A stretch of 64,000 nucleotides of DNA from Planctomycetota bacterium (GCA_013112555.1 JABFGK010000002.1:682001-746000); one strand, 5' to 3'; shown: positions 36,819 through 46,902, counted from the first letter of the stretch. A program made the numbers and translations. Notes: a model not told the origin generated them from the sequence alone.

Positions 36819-37119
36819 AGATACAAGCCGGCTAAGCCGCGCCCCGCGGATTGTCCGGATCTCTGCTCTCACTCCCATCGTCTCCCCATCCCCTCCGTCA
36901 TTCCCGCGCACGCGGGAATCCATCTTCTCCTCCTCCGTCACCGCCACCACCGGTGGCGGCTTTGTGAGCCCCCCCGGATCGCCAATCTCCTGATTGGCAT
37001 CCCCCCCTCCGTCATTCCCGCGCACGCGGGAATCCATCTTCTCCTGCTCCGTTCACCGCCGCCACCGGTGGCGGCTTTGTGAGCCCCCGGATCGCCAATC
37101 TCCCGATTGGCGCTCCTCC
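36819..37119. repeat. Repeat cluster G-A-B-E-A-B-E upstream of hpnC
   Basis: A G-related unit (36829-36862) is followed by two tandem composites: A 36896-36930, B 36941-36966, E 36977-37001; then A 37010-37042, B 37056-37081, E 37087-37110. The duplicated A-B-E block suggests tandem duplication of a three-repeat unit. No gene is supported; open frames here only translate the repeats. Confidence 0.85.
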
Positions 37120-38307
37120 TCACCCGCCCCCGCTCTTCCGATCCTTTACCTTCTGCTCTTTCACCTTGGCCAGCCGCGTCTGCCCATCATCCACACTCAA
37201 GTGCCCCAGCGATGTGTAATACGTATGCCCCCGCTGCAGATTCCAGTGCTCACCCTTCAACCCAAGATCACCCATCCCGTCCCGCAACTGCTTGATTGAC
37301 AAACACTGCGGCGTCGGCCGCCGGGTAAACCCGCGCGACCCCAGTGCCTGGCCCAATGGTGCATCCGGCCGCGTCCAGCAACTGATCTGATCACACTTGT
37401 TCTGCAAACACTGCGAGACCCCGAAATCCGTCAGCAGATCAACCACGTCCGGCCGATCCGGCACCGTCCACATTGCCTCGATATACCCGATCCGGACATC
37501 GAGCCGTGTGAAGTTCACGACCACATACCCGAGAAACTCACCAGCCTCCCGATAGCCGAAACAGTGAAACTTCACCATTTCATCGCCGAAAAACTTGTAG
37601 TTCAGCCAGGCCGGGTCCTGCCAGGGGAAAATGCGGCCGACCGCATCATTCGCCACGTTCGACTTCTTCCAGAAGTCTTCAAACTCCGGCCCGAACTCCT
37701 CCAACGCCACCATCTCACCCGACATCGACGCCGGCGCTTTCCAGGATGACCGGGCGATCGGGCCCGGCATCAAACTCGCCAGCATCGACGACCGCGTCGC
37801 TTTACTCGCCACTGCCTTCAGCGACGTCAGTTTCACCATCTTCAGATTCTCCCACACCACCGTGTACTTCATCCGCTTCGTCACCAACGCCCGCAGATGC
37901 GGCGTCGTGATGCTGTAGGTGAAGTCATTGTCCATCCCCGCCTGCTCATCTTCACACCGCTGAATCATGCTCCGCAATAACTGCAGGCCGCGACATCGCT
38001 CATCAATCGCAATGTCCTGGTGCTGATACACCCGGGACAACTCACCCTCCACCGAGAACGGCACCGGATTCGCACCGATGAATCCAACCAGTTCATCGCT
38101 ATGCGTCGCCACCACAAACGCCAACTTGCCCTGATACGGCAACTGAAAGAACTTCCAGTCCAGCCACGATTCGGTCACCTGTCGCCCCAGACACCGATGC
38201 AGTAACTCCGGCAACTGTGCCAAGTCAGACTTCTCAAAATTCCGAACCTCAACCTCACTGACGGGGATCTTCTCAACCGCGCCAGGTTCAGCCGACTCTG
38301 CCATCAT
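37120..38307 (-). CDS. GNAT-family acetyltransferase-like protein
   Basis: A 395-residue protein. The N-terminal half resembles a GNAT fold: 'VEVRNFEKSDLAQLPELL', 'AFVVATHSDELVGFIGANP', then 'DIAIDERCRGLQLLRSMIQ', where R-G-x-x-L-L fits acetyl-CoA binding. The second half has another 'FLGYVVVNFTRLD...GYIEAMW' stretch, perhaps a second, degenerate GNAT domain, and ends in a charged tail. Members of this type occur in polysaccharide or lipid loci, and an MsbA-like exporter lies upstream on the same strand, but no substrate can be named. Start ATG at 38307 (38304 also possible). Confidence 0.65.
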   Translation of the reverse strand: MMAESAEPGAVEKIPVSEVEVRNFEKSDLAQLPELLHRCLGRQVTESWLDWKFFQLPYQGKLAFVVATHSDELVGFIGANPVPFSVEGELSRVYQHQDIAIDERCRGLQLLRSMIQRCEDEQAGMDNDFTYSITTPHLRALVTKRMKYTVVWENLKMVKLTSLKAVASKATRSSMLASLMPGPIARSSWKAPASMSGEMVALEEFGPEFEDFWKKSNVANDAVGRIFPWQDPAWLNYKFFGDEMVKFHCFGYREAGEFLGYVVVNFTRLDVRIGYIEAMWTVPDRPDVVDLLTDFGVSQCLQNKCDQISCWTRPDAPLGQALGSRGFTRRPTPQCLSIKQLRDGMGDLGLKGEHWNLQRGHTYYTSLGHLSVDDGQTRLAKVKEQKVKDRKSGGG

Positions 38308-38373
38308 CACAAGTCACACAACCTTCCATTGCCATCAGCATCTTCAACTTCATCATCGCGCTCCCCACTTCCT

Positions 38374-38600
38374 CCGTCATCCCGGCGCAGGCCGGGATCC
38401 ATCCTTGTTCCCCTGCCCCTTCCGTCATTCCCGCGCACGCGGGAATCCATCTTCTCTTCCTCCGCTCACCGCCACCCTCAGAAACAAGGGTGGCACGGCT
38501 GGTACGAGTCGCGACAGCGACGAGGACCACCCGTGTCTTCCCTCCACCACCCCATCCCCTTCCCATCGCTCCGTCATCCCGGCGCAGGCCGGGACCCATC
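38374..38600. repeat. Repeat cluster A'-A-H-A'
   Basis: Family A variant with CCCGGC arms (38374-38405), standard A (38423-38456), family H (38486-38537) and another variant A (38571-38600). They fill the gap between the ABC exporter and the GNAT gene; nothing else is visible. Confidence 0.8.
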
Positions 38601-38603
38601 CTC

Positions 38604-40514
38604 TCACACCAAGTCCATCCCCTCAACTTCCTCAATCGGATCGTCGGCCTCCACAACCTTCGCTGCTTCCTGCTCACCACCATCACCGCTCGTGTCGGCA
38701 TGCTCAACCAACTGCGTCCGGCACAACTGCTGATACAACTCGCACCGACTCAGCAACTCGTCATGGGTCCCCTTGTCCACGATCCGACCCATATCCAACA
38801 CGACAATCTGGTCCGCATTCACCACCGTGCTCAACCGGTGGGCAATCACCAACGACGTCCGGGCATGACAGAACTCATCGAGCGCTGCGGTAATCAACGC
38901 TTCCGATTCCGCATCGATCATGCTCGTGGCTTCGTCAAGAATCAGAATCGCCGGGTCGCGCAGAATCGCTCGCGCAATCGCAACCCGCTGGCGTTCACCG
39001 CCCGACAGCGTCAGGCCCTGGTCCCCCACCATTGTGTCATACCCATGGGGCTTGCGGCTGATAAAGTCATCCGCGTAGGCACGCCTGGCAACTTCTTCGA
39101 CCTGCTCGCGCGACACGTCATCCTGCCCATACGCAATGTTGGCAGCGATCGTGTCGTGAAACAGCACCGTCTCCTGGGTCACCACACCGATCTGGTCGCG
39201 CAGACTCCGCATCGTGACATACTTGATGCTCTGACCGTCAACCAGAATCCGCCCGGACGTCGGATCAAAGATGCGTGGGACGAGGCTCAGCAGCGTCGAC
39301 TTGCCCGAGCCGTTGGGCCCGACAAACGCCACCATCTTGCCCTTCTCCACCGTCAGGCTGATCCCTTCCAGCGACGGTCGATTCGCCGTCGGATACTGGA
39401 ACGTGACATCGTCGAACTCGATGGCCGTCGTCAAACGCGACAACTCCGGCCGCTGCTCATCCCCCTCGTCCTCCGGGGCCAGATCAATAATCTCAGCCAA
39501 CCGATCCGCAGCCGCTGCCGATTCAAAAATCTCGTTGTACACAAACGTGAACTGCCGCAGGGTGGTCGCCGCAAACGCGAGTGCAAACACACACATCGTC
39601 ACCTTGGTGCCGTCGGTTAAGCCATTGCCGATACTCCAGGCAGCAAACACGGCAAGGCAGCCAAACCCGATCGTCGTGATAATCTCGATCGTGGGTGAGG
39701 CGACGCTCTTGCGCCAACGTAACGGGTACTCCGCTGCCAGAAAACGATTCGTGACACCCTCAAATCGTTCTACTTCATGCGCTTCAGCCGTATGGACCTT
39801 CACCACCCGCAGGCCACGCAATGACTGCTCGATCGTGTGCAGCATCTTCGCTGCCTGCTCCAGGACCCGCCGCGACAACCGACGAACCTTGCGGCCGTGC
39901 ATCTTGTAGTACAGCACCAACACCGGCGCCAACAGCATCGACGCCAGCGCGAGTCGCCAGTCGGCAATGAACGCGACGACGAGGGCAGCAACCCCCTTCA
40001 TCAAGTCGCCCATCGTGCGGCCCATCAGCGATGTGAACCCTCGCACCAACTGCGAACTGTCACGCATCACCCGGCTCACCCGCTCTGCCACCGGTTCGCC
40101 CAGCAACGTCAGCAACGGCAACTCCATCATCTTGCCAACCACGTCCACCCGCAGGTCAGCCACCGAACGGATACAGACCACAAAGGCCAGGTAATTGCCG
40201 ATGATCTTGCAGATCGACCCGATCACGCCCACCGTCACCATGGTGCCGACCAGGATCATCGCCCCGTAGAGCAAGTCTTCGGGCAGGGCGTTAATCAGCA
40301 CATCCGGAATGAAGCCGAAGAACCGGTCGGCATCGACCTCCCGGAAGTACTCCGGCATGGACTTCTCTTGCTTCAGAATCACCCGGAGAACCGGGAAAAC
40401 CGCGATCATCATGAACGCAAAGCAAACTGCTGCCAGCGTGGCATTTGTGATAGCCAGGACGAGCCGGCCACGATATCTCAACATGTAACGGGCAAATCGC
40501 CAATATGCTTCCAT
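38604..40514 (-). CDS. ABC exporter, fused membrane and ATPase domains (MsbA-like)
   Basis: A 636-residue half-transporter. Six transmembrane helices span about residues 15-330, and the ATPase domain occupies the C-terminal 250 residues: Walker A 'FVGPNGSGKSTLLSLV', signature 'TLSGGERQRVAIARA', Walker B 'ILILDEATSMIDAES' and the H-loop 'SLVIAHRLST'. It works as a homodimer exporting lipids or hydrophobic compounds. The ATG at 40514 has TACACT only eight bases upstream (40523-40528), with GGAGG between. Confidence 0.87.
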   Translation of the reverse strand: MEAYWRFARYMLRYRGRLVLAITNATLAAVCFAFMMIAVFPVLRVILKQEKSMPEYFREVDADRFFGFIPDVLINALPEDLLYGAMILVGTMVTVGVIGSICKIIGNYLAFVVCIRSVADLRVDVVGKMMELPLLTLLGEPVAERVSRVMRDSSQLVRGFTSLMGRTMGDLMKGVAALVVAFIADWRLALASMLLAPVLVLYYKMHGRKVRRLSRRVLEQAAKMLHTIEQSLRGLRVVKVHTAEAHEVERFEGVTNRFLAAEYPLRWRKSVASPTIEIITTIGFGCLAVFAAWSIGNGLTDGTKVTMCVFALAFAATTLRQFTFVYNEIFESAAAADRLAEIIDLAPEDEGDEQRPELSRLTTAIEFDDVTFQYPTANRPSLEGISLTVEKGKMVAFVGPNGSGKSTLLSLVPRIFDPTSGRILVDGQSIKYVTMRSLRDQIGVVTQETVLFHDTIAANIAYGQDDVSREQVEEVARRAYADDFISRKPHGYDTMVGDQGLTLSGGERQRVAIARAILRDPAILILDEATSMIDAESEALITAALDEFCHARTSLVIAHRLSTVVNADQIVVLDMGRIVDKGTHDELLSRCELYQQLCRTQLVEHADTSGDGGEQEAAKVVEADDPIEEVEGMDLV

Positions 40515-40522
40515 AGGCCTCC

Positions 40523-40528
40523 AGTGTA
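40523..40528 (-). promoter_or_regulatory. Candidate -10 element close to the ABC exporter start
   Basis: TACACT ends eight bases before the ATG at 40514. Transcription from it would begin within a few bases of the start codon. The same hexamer has the same spacing before the genes at 42602 and 60648. No convincing -35 is visible. Confidence 0.4.
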
Positions 40529-40597
40529 GCAGCATCCCCCCTCACTGGCACAACAGCATCGGTCCATTCCCACCCCGCACCCCGCCAATCCCCACTC

Positions 40598-40826
40598 CCG
40601 TTGGCCCCCGGCTCCGCCGGGGGGATGGGATGATGCGCAAGCATCATGCCATGCCAGGTGCCGCTCCCCCCCCCTTCCGTCATCCCAGCGCCTCCCCCAT
40701 TGGCCGGGATCCAGGGAGACGAATGTGATCCATACGGTTTCCCTGCCGGATCTTCCGCTCAAAGCAGCGTTGATCCGGCCTACTTCCCCCTCCGTCATTC
40801 CCGCGCACGCGGGAATCCATCTTCTC
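40598..40826. repeat. Repeat cluster D-A'-C-A
   Basis: Family D (40598-40656), a distorted variant A (40676-40715), family C (40741-40783) preceded by GATCCATACGG, and standard A (40792-40826). This is the left part of a 647-base gap between the ABC exporter and the ketoacyl synthase gene. Confidence 0.8.
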
Positions 40827-40868
40827 ATCACGCCCATCGCCCACTCACCTCCTCACCCCCTCCCTGCG

Positions 40869-40896
40869 TTGCCGCACCCGACCGGCTGCGTACACT
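40869..40896 (+). promoter_or_regulatory. Candidate promoter of the ketoacyl synthase gene
   Basis: TTGCCG (40869-40874) and TACACT (40891-40896) are 16 bases apart. A start near 40903 would give a leader of about 260 bases before the GTG at 41162. That leader (40903-41161) contains no repeat and no supported gene. Confidence 0.45.
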
Positions 40897-41161
40897 AGTT
40901 TCGATCACTGTGGGCGAGAGAGATGTTTCAGGCGGGTCCGCTCAACTTCAATCGTGGGCAGGTCGATCCATTAAGGGGGGCCGGAGGGCGGCGAATAGCA
41001 GCCGGGCCGAATCCGCGCCAGCCCAGAACCACAAGGTCCGAACCGGTTATCCTGTTGCCCGATCATTTCCCCATGCAGCGGCACCAACAGATACCGAACC
41101 GAATAGAATCGCAGGGGCGAACCGAGCAACGACAGCAGTAGCAGTAAGGACGCAAAAAACG

Positions 41162-42493
41162 GTGGAGACTGAACGCAACGGGAAAAAGCGAGTGGTGGTC
41201 ACCGGCCTCGGGGCCTACACCTGCCTCGGGCACACGCCCGAACAAATGTGGCAGAACCTGCTGGCCGGCCGCTCCGGCGTCTCCCGAATCTCCATCTTCG
41301 ATGCCTCCGACTTTCCCATCACCATTGCCGGCGAAGTCCCCGACTTCGACCCGGTCGCCATCAACGGGCCGGAATGGGCCGGCCGGGCAGAACGATACAT
41401 CCAGGTCGGGCTGGCGGCAGCCGTCCAGGCGGTCAATAACGCCGGTCTCGATATCGAAAACGGCGACCTCCGTGATGCCGGCGTCGTCGTCTCGAACGCG
41501 CACGGCCAATGGGACTGCATGCCCGACGTCACCCGACAGTGGATCGCAGAAGGCACCTACGAGTACGGCAACGGCCCGCGACTCTGGAAGGATGCCCGCA
41601 CGTATTACGAAAAGAAGCTCGGCCCGGCTGCGTTCAATCCCGGGCTGACCATCTTGATGAACTATGACATGCCGACCTCGTTCATTTCCGAGCGACTCGG
41701 TGCCAATGGGCCCCGGTTCACCGTGTCATCAGCCTGTGTCAGCGGGGCCAAGTCCATCGAACGGGCCGTCCGCATGATTCGGCACAACCAGGCCGACATC
41801 GTCGTCACCGGCGGGTCCGAATCCGACGTCACCGAATACAGCATCTGGTTCCTCGATGCGATGCAGGCCCTCACATCACACTGCGATATTCCCGAGCAGG
41901 CGAGTCAGCCGTTCGATAAGAATCGATCTGGCTTTGTGATGGCAGAGGCCGGCGCCATCCTCATCCTCGAATCGCTCGAACATGCACTGAAGCGCGATGC
42001 CGACATCCTGGCCGAAGTCGTCGGCGTCGGCGGCTCAGCCAATGCCTACAGCCTCTATGCTCCCGAGCCGATCGGCGAAGGGCCGGCCGGTGCCATGGAG
42101 GCAGCCCTGCGCGATGCCGGCATGAACTACGATGAGATCGACTCCGTCTTTGCACATGCCACTGCCACCGAGGTCGGTGACCCGGCCGAAGCGGGCGGCA
42201 TCAAAATGGTCCTCCGCGACAAGGCCACCTCCGTCCCCGTGACGGCCACCAAGTCCATGATGGGCCACTCCATCGGTGCAGCCGGTGCGGTCGGGGCCAT
42301 CCAATGCATCTATGCCGTGCGGACCGGCACCATCCCCCATACCGTCAACCTCGTGGACCTCGATGAATCCTGCGAAGGGATCTTCATCGTCCGCGATGAA
42401 CCCTACGAGGGTGATGTCAAAACCGCAGCCAATAACGCCTTCGGCTTCGGCGGCGCCAACGCGACAAACATCTTCCAGCGCTTCACAGGGTAA
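41162..42493 (+). CDS. Beta-ketoacyl-ACP synthase, FabF-type
   Basis: A 443-residue condensing enzyme that elongates acyl chains with malonyl-ACP. 'RVVVTGLGAYTCLG' opens the fold, and the catalytic triad is Cys192 ('SSACVSGAKS'), His332 ('FAHATATEVGD') and His369 ('MMGHSIGAAGA'). Their spacings (140 and 37) equal those of E. coli FabF. 'NAFGFGGANA' closes the fold. The residue before the Cys differs from the usual T-A-C-A, and no other fab gene or acyl carrier protein is adjacent, so it may serve a special pathway rather than bulk synthesis. The GTG at 41162 has AAGGA upstream; the open frame continues upstream only through repeats. Confidence 0.87.
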   Translation: METERNGKKRVVVTGLGAYTCLGHTPEQMWQNLLAGRSGVSRISIFDASDFPITIAGEVPDFDPVAINGPEWAGRAERYIQVGLAAAVQAVNNAGLDIENGDLRDAGVVVSNAHGQWDCMPDVTRQWIAEGTYEYGNGPRLWKDARTYYEKKLGPAAFNPGLTILMNYDMPTSFISERLGANGPRFTVSSACVSGAKSIERAVRMIRHNQADIVVTGGSESDVTEYSIWFLDAMQALTSHCDIPEQASQPFDKNRSGFVMAEAGAILILESLEHALKRDADILAEVVGVGGSANAYSLYAPEPIGEGPAGAMEAALRDAGMNYDEIDSVFAHATATEVGDPAEAGGIKMVLRDKATSVPVTATKSMMGHSIGAAGAVGAIQCIYAVRTGTIPHTVNLVDLDESCEGIFIVRDEPYEGDVKTAANNAFGFGGANATNIFQRFTG

Positions 42494-42496
42494 GAA

Positions 42497-42524
42497 CAAG
42501 CCCACCGATTCCAATCCGTGGGGT
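42497..42524. repeat. Family F hairpin repeat
   Basis: AAGCCCACCGATTCCAATCC then GTGGGG, directly after the ketoacyl synthase stop; imperfect stem. It may act as a transcript-end structure. Confidence 0.6.
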
Positions 42525-42587
42525 ACCTCTCCCTTCCACCGCGCCAGAGGGGGAACTGACGGGAGGGGATCACCTCTTCCCTGCCGC

Positions 42588-42593
42588 TACACT
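42588..42593 (+). promoter_or_regulatory. Candidate -10 element for a leaderless start
   Basis: TACACT ends eight bases before the ATG at 42602. There is no ribosome-binding site between it and the start codon. Confidence 0.4.
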
Positions 42594-42601
42594 CCCACAT
42601 C

Positions 42602-43432
42602 ATGCCCGACGCCGACTCCCCCACTGCCTTCTACGACCACCCCCACTGGTATGACATCGTTCACGCCAAGGGTACGGCGGCCGAAATCGACTTCCTCGAA
42701 TCAATGGCAGCACACTACTGCCGCACTCGGCGCGCACGAGCCCATGAAAAATCACTCCACTGGCTTGAACCCGCCTGCGGCACGGCCCGACATCTGGCCG
42801 TCCTGGCACGCCGCTACCCGCACCACATACTCTGCGGCTACGACACAAACCCCCACATGCTCGAGTATGCGCATCAACGCATGACTCGACTCGGCCATGC
42901 CCGTGCACACATCATGCACAATGACATGACCAACTTTCGTGCCGATCGCACTCGCAAACCCCGCCTGCCAAAGTTCGACATCGCCTTCAACACGATCAAC
43001 ACGTTTCGCCATATCCTCAACCCCGACGATGCCCTGACCCATCTCGAAAACACCGCTGCCTCGCTTGCACCCGGGGGGCTGTATGTCCTGGGCATCGACC
43101 TGGTTGATTACACACTCCCCGATACCCCGCTCGAAGAACTCTGGGTGGCACGACGCGGCCGCTGCACCGTCCAGCACATCATGCTCAACGACGACCCTGA
43201 TTCGGGCACCCGTTTCGAGCGCATTATCAATCACATCACGGTCACCACACCCTCCACGAGACAGTACTTTCAATCGTCATATGACCTGCTGTCCTACGAC
43301 CTGGACCAATGGCAGCAACTGATTGACGCTTCCCCCTTCACCCAGGTGGCTTCGTACACCTTTGACAAAGAGCCGATCGAGACGATCGATCGCTCCACGC
43401 GCGACATGAATGCCATCCTGCGGCTCGAGTGA
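42602..43432 (+). CDS. Class I SAM-dependent methyltransferase
   Basis: A 276-residue protein. Motif I is 'WLEPACGTARHLAVLA' and the acidic residue ending strand 2 is in 'CGYDTNPHMLEYA'. Motifs II/III are 'FDIAFNTINTFRHIL' and 'LAPGGLYVLGIDL'. The family methylates small molecules, RNA or protein; the substrate is unknown. The N-terminus 'YDHPHWYDIVHAKGTAAE' occurs in related uncharacterised methyltransferases. It is a single gene, with its promoter hexamer almost touching the start codon. Confidence 0.83.
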   Translation: MPDADSPTAFYDHPHWYDIVHAKGTAAEIDFLESMAAHYCRTRRARAHEKSLHWLEPACGTARHLAVLARRYPHHILCGYDTNPHMLEYAHQRMTRLGHARAHIMHNDMTNFRADRTRKPRLPKFDIAFNTINTFRHILNPDDALTHLENTAASLAPGGLYVLGIDLVDYTLPDTPLEELWVARRGRCTVQHIMLNDDPDSGTRFERIINHITVTTPSTRQYFQSSYDLLSYDLDQWQQLIDASPFTQVASYTFDKEPIETIDRSTRDMNAILRLE

Positions 43433-43462
43433 CACCTTCACCGACACGCGCTCAAAAAAAAG

Positions 43463-43496
43463 CCCCGTGGCGTGTCGCTCAGGACATACCACGGGG
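43463..43496 (-). terminator. Intrinsic terminator of the AhpD-like gene
   Basis: CCCCGTGG (43463-43470) and CCACGGGG (43489-43496) pair perfectly. On the minus strand the stem is followed by a run of eight T's (plus-strand A's at about 43454-43461), a classical intrinsic terminator. Confidence 0.8.
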
Positions 43497-43547
43497 TAGA
43501 TCGAACAAACCCCCCGGATCAATCAACACATCAACTCACTCGCTCAC

Positions 43548-44090
43548 TCAATCAATAGCCGGTGCCGGCTGGAAGAACCCATCGACGTCCGTGTTATTCA
43601 CATGATTGAAGAAGTTCGTCAGGTAGTTCACGGCCACGGCGCCGATCGTCTCGACGACTGCATCATCGCCGAACCCGGCATTCTTGAACTCGGCCAACTC
43701 AGTGTCCGCGATATGCCCCTTCTTCTCCACGAGGGCCGTCACAAACTTCGACAATGCTGAATGGCGATCGTCGTCAGCCTGTCCCTTGCGAATCTTGATC
43801 GTCTGATCAACATCGAGCCCAGCCCCACTGGCCAACATCGTGTGCGCTGCCAGGCAGTAATCGCAGCCGTTCAACTGACCGACCGTCAAAGCCACGACTT
43901 CGTGCTCTGCCGGACTCAGTGCCCGGCCACCCTTCAACGCGCCGGAAAACTGGAGATACCCCTCCAGAATCGAGGCGTTGTTGGCCAGCCCCTTGAAAAT
44001 GTTCAGATGCTTGCCCTTCAGTGGGCCGTCAAACAGTTCTTTTGCCTTCCCTGAGGCGGTGGCTGGATCGACAACGTTCAAACGTGGCAT
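43548..44090 (-). CDS. AhpD-like / carboxymuconolactone decarboxylase-family protein
   Basis: A 180-residue all-helical protein. The redox motif C76-D-Y-C79 with His83 ('GCDYCLAAHTM') is that of AhpD-like alkylhydroperoxidases, which reduce peroxides. The second conserved helix is 'VVETIGAVAVNYLTNFFNH'. A strong ribosome-binding site (AAGGGGA) precedes the ATG at 44090, and a clean terminator follows, so it is a single-gene transcript. Its partner reductase is not nearby. Confidence 0.87.
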   Translation of the reverse strand: MPRLNVVDPATASGKAKELFDGPLKGKHLNIFKGLANNASILEGYLQFSGALKGGRALSPAEHEVVALTVGQLNGCDYCLAAHTMLASGAGLDVDQTIKIRKGQADDDRHSALSKFVTALVEKKGHIADTELAEFKNAGFGDDAVVETIGAVAVNYLTNFFNHVNNTDVDGFFQPAPAID

Positions 44091-44480
44091 GGGCGTTTCC
44101 CCTTATCCAAGAGAGAAAAAAGAGAGTCAGTAGTCTGGTCTGTGCAATACTGATCGACAGTACTCAATCATAAGCGCACTCGTTCACCCAGCCGGAAAAT
44201 CTTCTCCCGGTTCAGGTGTATTCCGTATTGACGTGCCCCCCCTGGGCTCTCTTACCCATTCCTCCCCCCCCGTCATCCCGGCGCCGGCCGGGATCCATCT
44301 TCTCCGTCATTCCCGCGCACGCGGGAATCCATCTTCTCTTCCTCCGTCCACCGCCACCACCGGTGGCGGCTTTGTGAGCCCCCCCCTTTCCTCTTCCAAC
44401 ATTCCAACCCCGCCCGGCTCACCTGCATACGGTCATACGAACGCACACGCCAATTGACATACCCACGGAGTCCCCCCACC
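44091..44480. repeat. Intergenic region with repeats A'-A-B
   Basis: 44091-44220 is unique sequence with the likely promoters of the divergent AhpD-like and rnr genes. 44271-44302 is variant A, 44304-44338 standard A and 44351-44376 family B. No gene is supported. Confidence 0.75.
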
Positions 44481-46848
44481 ATGCCGCTCCGATTCACATC
44501 CCAGATCGTCACCCACCTGCGCGATCAACGCTATGAGCCGGTCAACCGCAAAGGCCTGGCTGCACAACTCGGCGTCGAAGATGATGAGCATGACGAGTTC
44601 ATTCAGGCACTCAAAAAACTCCTGAGTGACAAACGAATCACCATCGATTCCAAGGGGCTGCTGCAACTGCCGGCCATCGGCAAACGCATCACCGGCACCA
44701 TCAAGGTCCACCCGCGCGGCTTCGGCTTTGTCAGACCCGATGAACCGAACCGCGAAGGCGATCTCTTCATCCCACCCGGCGACCTGCTCGATGCCGTCAG
44801 CGGGGACCACATTGAAGCGAGCGTCCGCAAGGCCGGCAACCGGGCGCGGGAGCGGCGGCAAACAGTTCTCCCCATACGTCGGCCGCGTCGAAAAAGTACT
44901 CGAACGCAAACGGACCCGCTTCGTCGGCACCCTCATACAGCACGGCCCGTACTGGCTCGTCGAAGTCGACGGCAACCAACTCGGGTCCCCCATCCACGTC
45001 CGCGACATCGGTGCCAAAGACGCGAACGAAAACGACAAAGTGCTGGCCGAGGTCATCGAGTTCCCCGAACCCGGTGACTGGGCTGAAGGTGTCATCATCA
45101 AACGGCTCGGAGAAGCAGGCCGACCGGACGTCGAAACCGAGTCCGTCATCCTGGCATATAACCTGCCCGGCGACTTCACCGACGACTGCGATGACCAGGC
45201 CGGTGACATTGCCCGACGGTTCGCCGACGCCGACCAGTGGCTCGACGGCCGCGAGGACCTCCGTGACCTGTTTGCCTTTACCATCGACCCGCCCGATGCC
45301 CGTGACTTTGACGATGCCATCTCTATTAACAAACTCGACGGGCGCAATAACGGGGCCGTCTACGAACTCGGCGTCCATATTGCCGACGTCTCGGCCTTTG
45401 TCAATCGCCTCTCGCCGCTCGATGTCGAAGCATCCGAACGCGGCAACAGCGTGTATCTGCCCCGCCTCGTGATTCCCATGATCCCCGAAGTCCTTTCCAA
45501 CGGCGTCTGCTCGTTACAGGAAGGCGTCGACCGACTCACAAAGAGCGTTTTCATGCGCTTCGACAAGGACGGCAAGGTGGTGGGTCGCCGCTATTGCCGA
45601 TCGGTCATCAAGTCGAACAAGCGACTGACCTACCTCGAAGCCGAAGCCTTGCTTAGAAACGATGAGAAGACGGCCAAAGAGAACACCCGCAGTGAATCCG
45701 GGTACTCGAAGGAACTGAAGACAGCCTTGAAACACATGGCCGCACTGGCTGACATCCTGCGCCAACGCCGAATCAAAGACGGCATGATCTCACTCATGCT
45801 CCCGGAGGTCGAACTCATCTTCGATGATGACGGCCATGTGATCGACGCTGTGCCCGAGGACGATGCCTCGACCCACGGCCTGATCGAAATGTTCATGGTC
45901 GAGGCGAACGAAGCGGTCGCCACGCTGTTCGAATCGCTCAGCGTCCCGGTCCTGCGCCGCACACACCCCGATCCCTCGACATTCGACGTCACGGAACTCC
46001 GACAGTTCTGCCGTGTGGCCGGCGTGAATATCCCGAAGAACCCGAGCCGGTTCGAACTGCAGACGATTCTTAATATGACGCGCGACACCCCGCGCCAGCA
46101 TGCGGTCCACCTGGCTGTCCTCAAGAGCCTGGCCAAAGCCGAGTACTCGCCGGCCATGATCGGCCACTTTGCGCTGGCCAGCACACACTATGCCCATTTC
46201 ACGAGCCCCATTCGACGCTACCCCGACCTCCTCGTCCATCGCGCGCTTGATGCCTGGCTCGATCACACGAACAACGGTCGAGACAAGCCAAAGGGCAAGG
46301 GCGGGTCGAAACTCGGCAAAACACTGCGGAAAGATGACCGCTGTCCCGATGAGGAGGAACTGCTTGAGATCGGTTTCCATTGCAGTGATACCGAGCGCAA
46401 CGCCGAGATGGCCGAATCAAGCCTGCGCACCTTCCTCGTCCTGCAACTCCTCGATGAAAAACACAAGGGCGACACCTTTGACGGCGTGATCGTCAGCGTA
46501 TCGAACAATGCCGTCTGGGTCCAGATCGACAAGTACCTCGTCGAGGGCATGGTCAAGACGAGCGACATCCCGGTCGGTAAGAAGAAGGCCGAGAAGGACG
46601 GCGAGAAGAAGAAGGAAGAGAACACGACAAAGAAGGCCGGCAGCCCCGGCCGTCACAAAAATCACAATCAATCACAAGGCGCTTTCAGACGGCGCGCCGA
46701 TCGGTGGCAGTTGAACTCCGATACCGGGGCCCTGGTACACGATACGAGCGGCCGAACCATCAACATCGGCGACCGAGTCCACGTCCAACCCCTCCTGATC
46801 GATCCCCCGGCCCGTCGACTTGACCTCCTCATCACCGACTTCGTCTAG
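44481..46848 (+). CDS. rnr: Ribonuclease R, frameshifted in the N-terminal region
   Basis: A 3'-5' exoribonuclease of the RNB family. From the ATG at 44481 the first frame gives the winged-helix ('QIVTHLRDQRYEPVNRKGLA') and the first cold-shock domain ('TIKVHPRGFGFVRPDEPN') up to 'EASVRKAGNRA'. The rest is in the +1 frame from about 44848: 'GSGGKQFSPYVGRVEKVLE', catalytic RNB 'TIDPPDARDFDDAIS' and 'SPIRRYPDLLVHRAL', then an S1 domain with a Lys-rich insertion ('KKKAEKDGEKKKEE'). One extra base within 44838-44858 (a CGGGCGCGGGAG stretch) explains the split; repaired length is about 789 residues, normal for RNase R. Confidence 0.9.
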
Positions 46849-46902
46849 TCTGGCCCGCAACTGAAACCCACTCCCCTCATCGCATGTATCACCAACAAAG
46901 CC

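Noticed and set aside
36819..37037. N-terminal extension of HpnC
   Set aside because: The added residues are translations of repeat families A and B; HpnC homology begins at the ATG at 36818.
36896..37110. Regular hairpins resembling a short CRISPR array
   Set aside because: Units of three different repeats alternate, there are no unique equal-length spacers, and no cas gene is present.
38490..39620. Long plus-strand ORF opposite the ABC exporter
   Set aside because: It is the antisense frame of a clearly coding ABC gene; its product is His/Arg/Pro-rich with no domain.
40646..41161. Upstream extension of the ketoacyl synthase frame
   Set aside because: It reads through repeats D, A and C; the KS fold begins just after the GTG at 41162.
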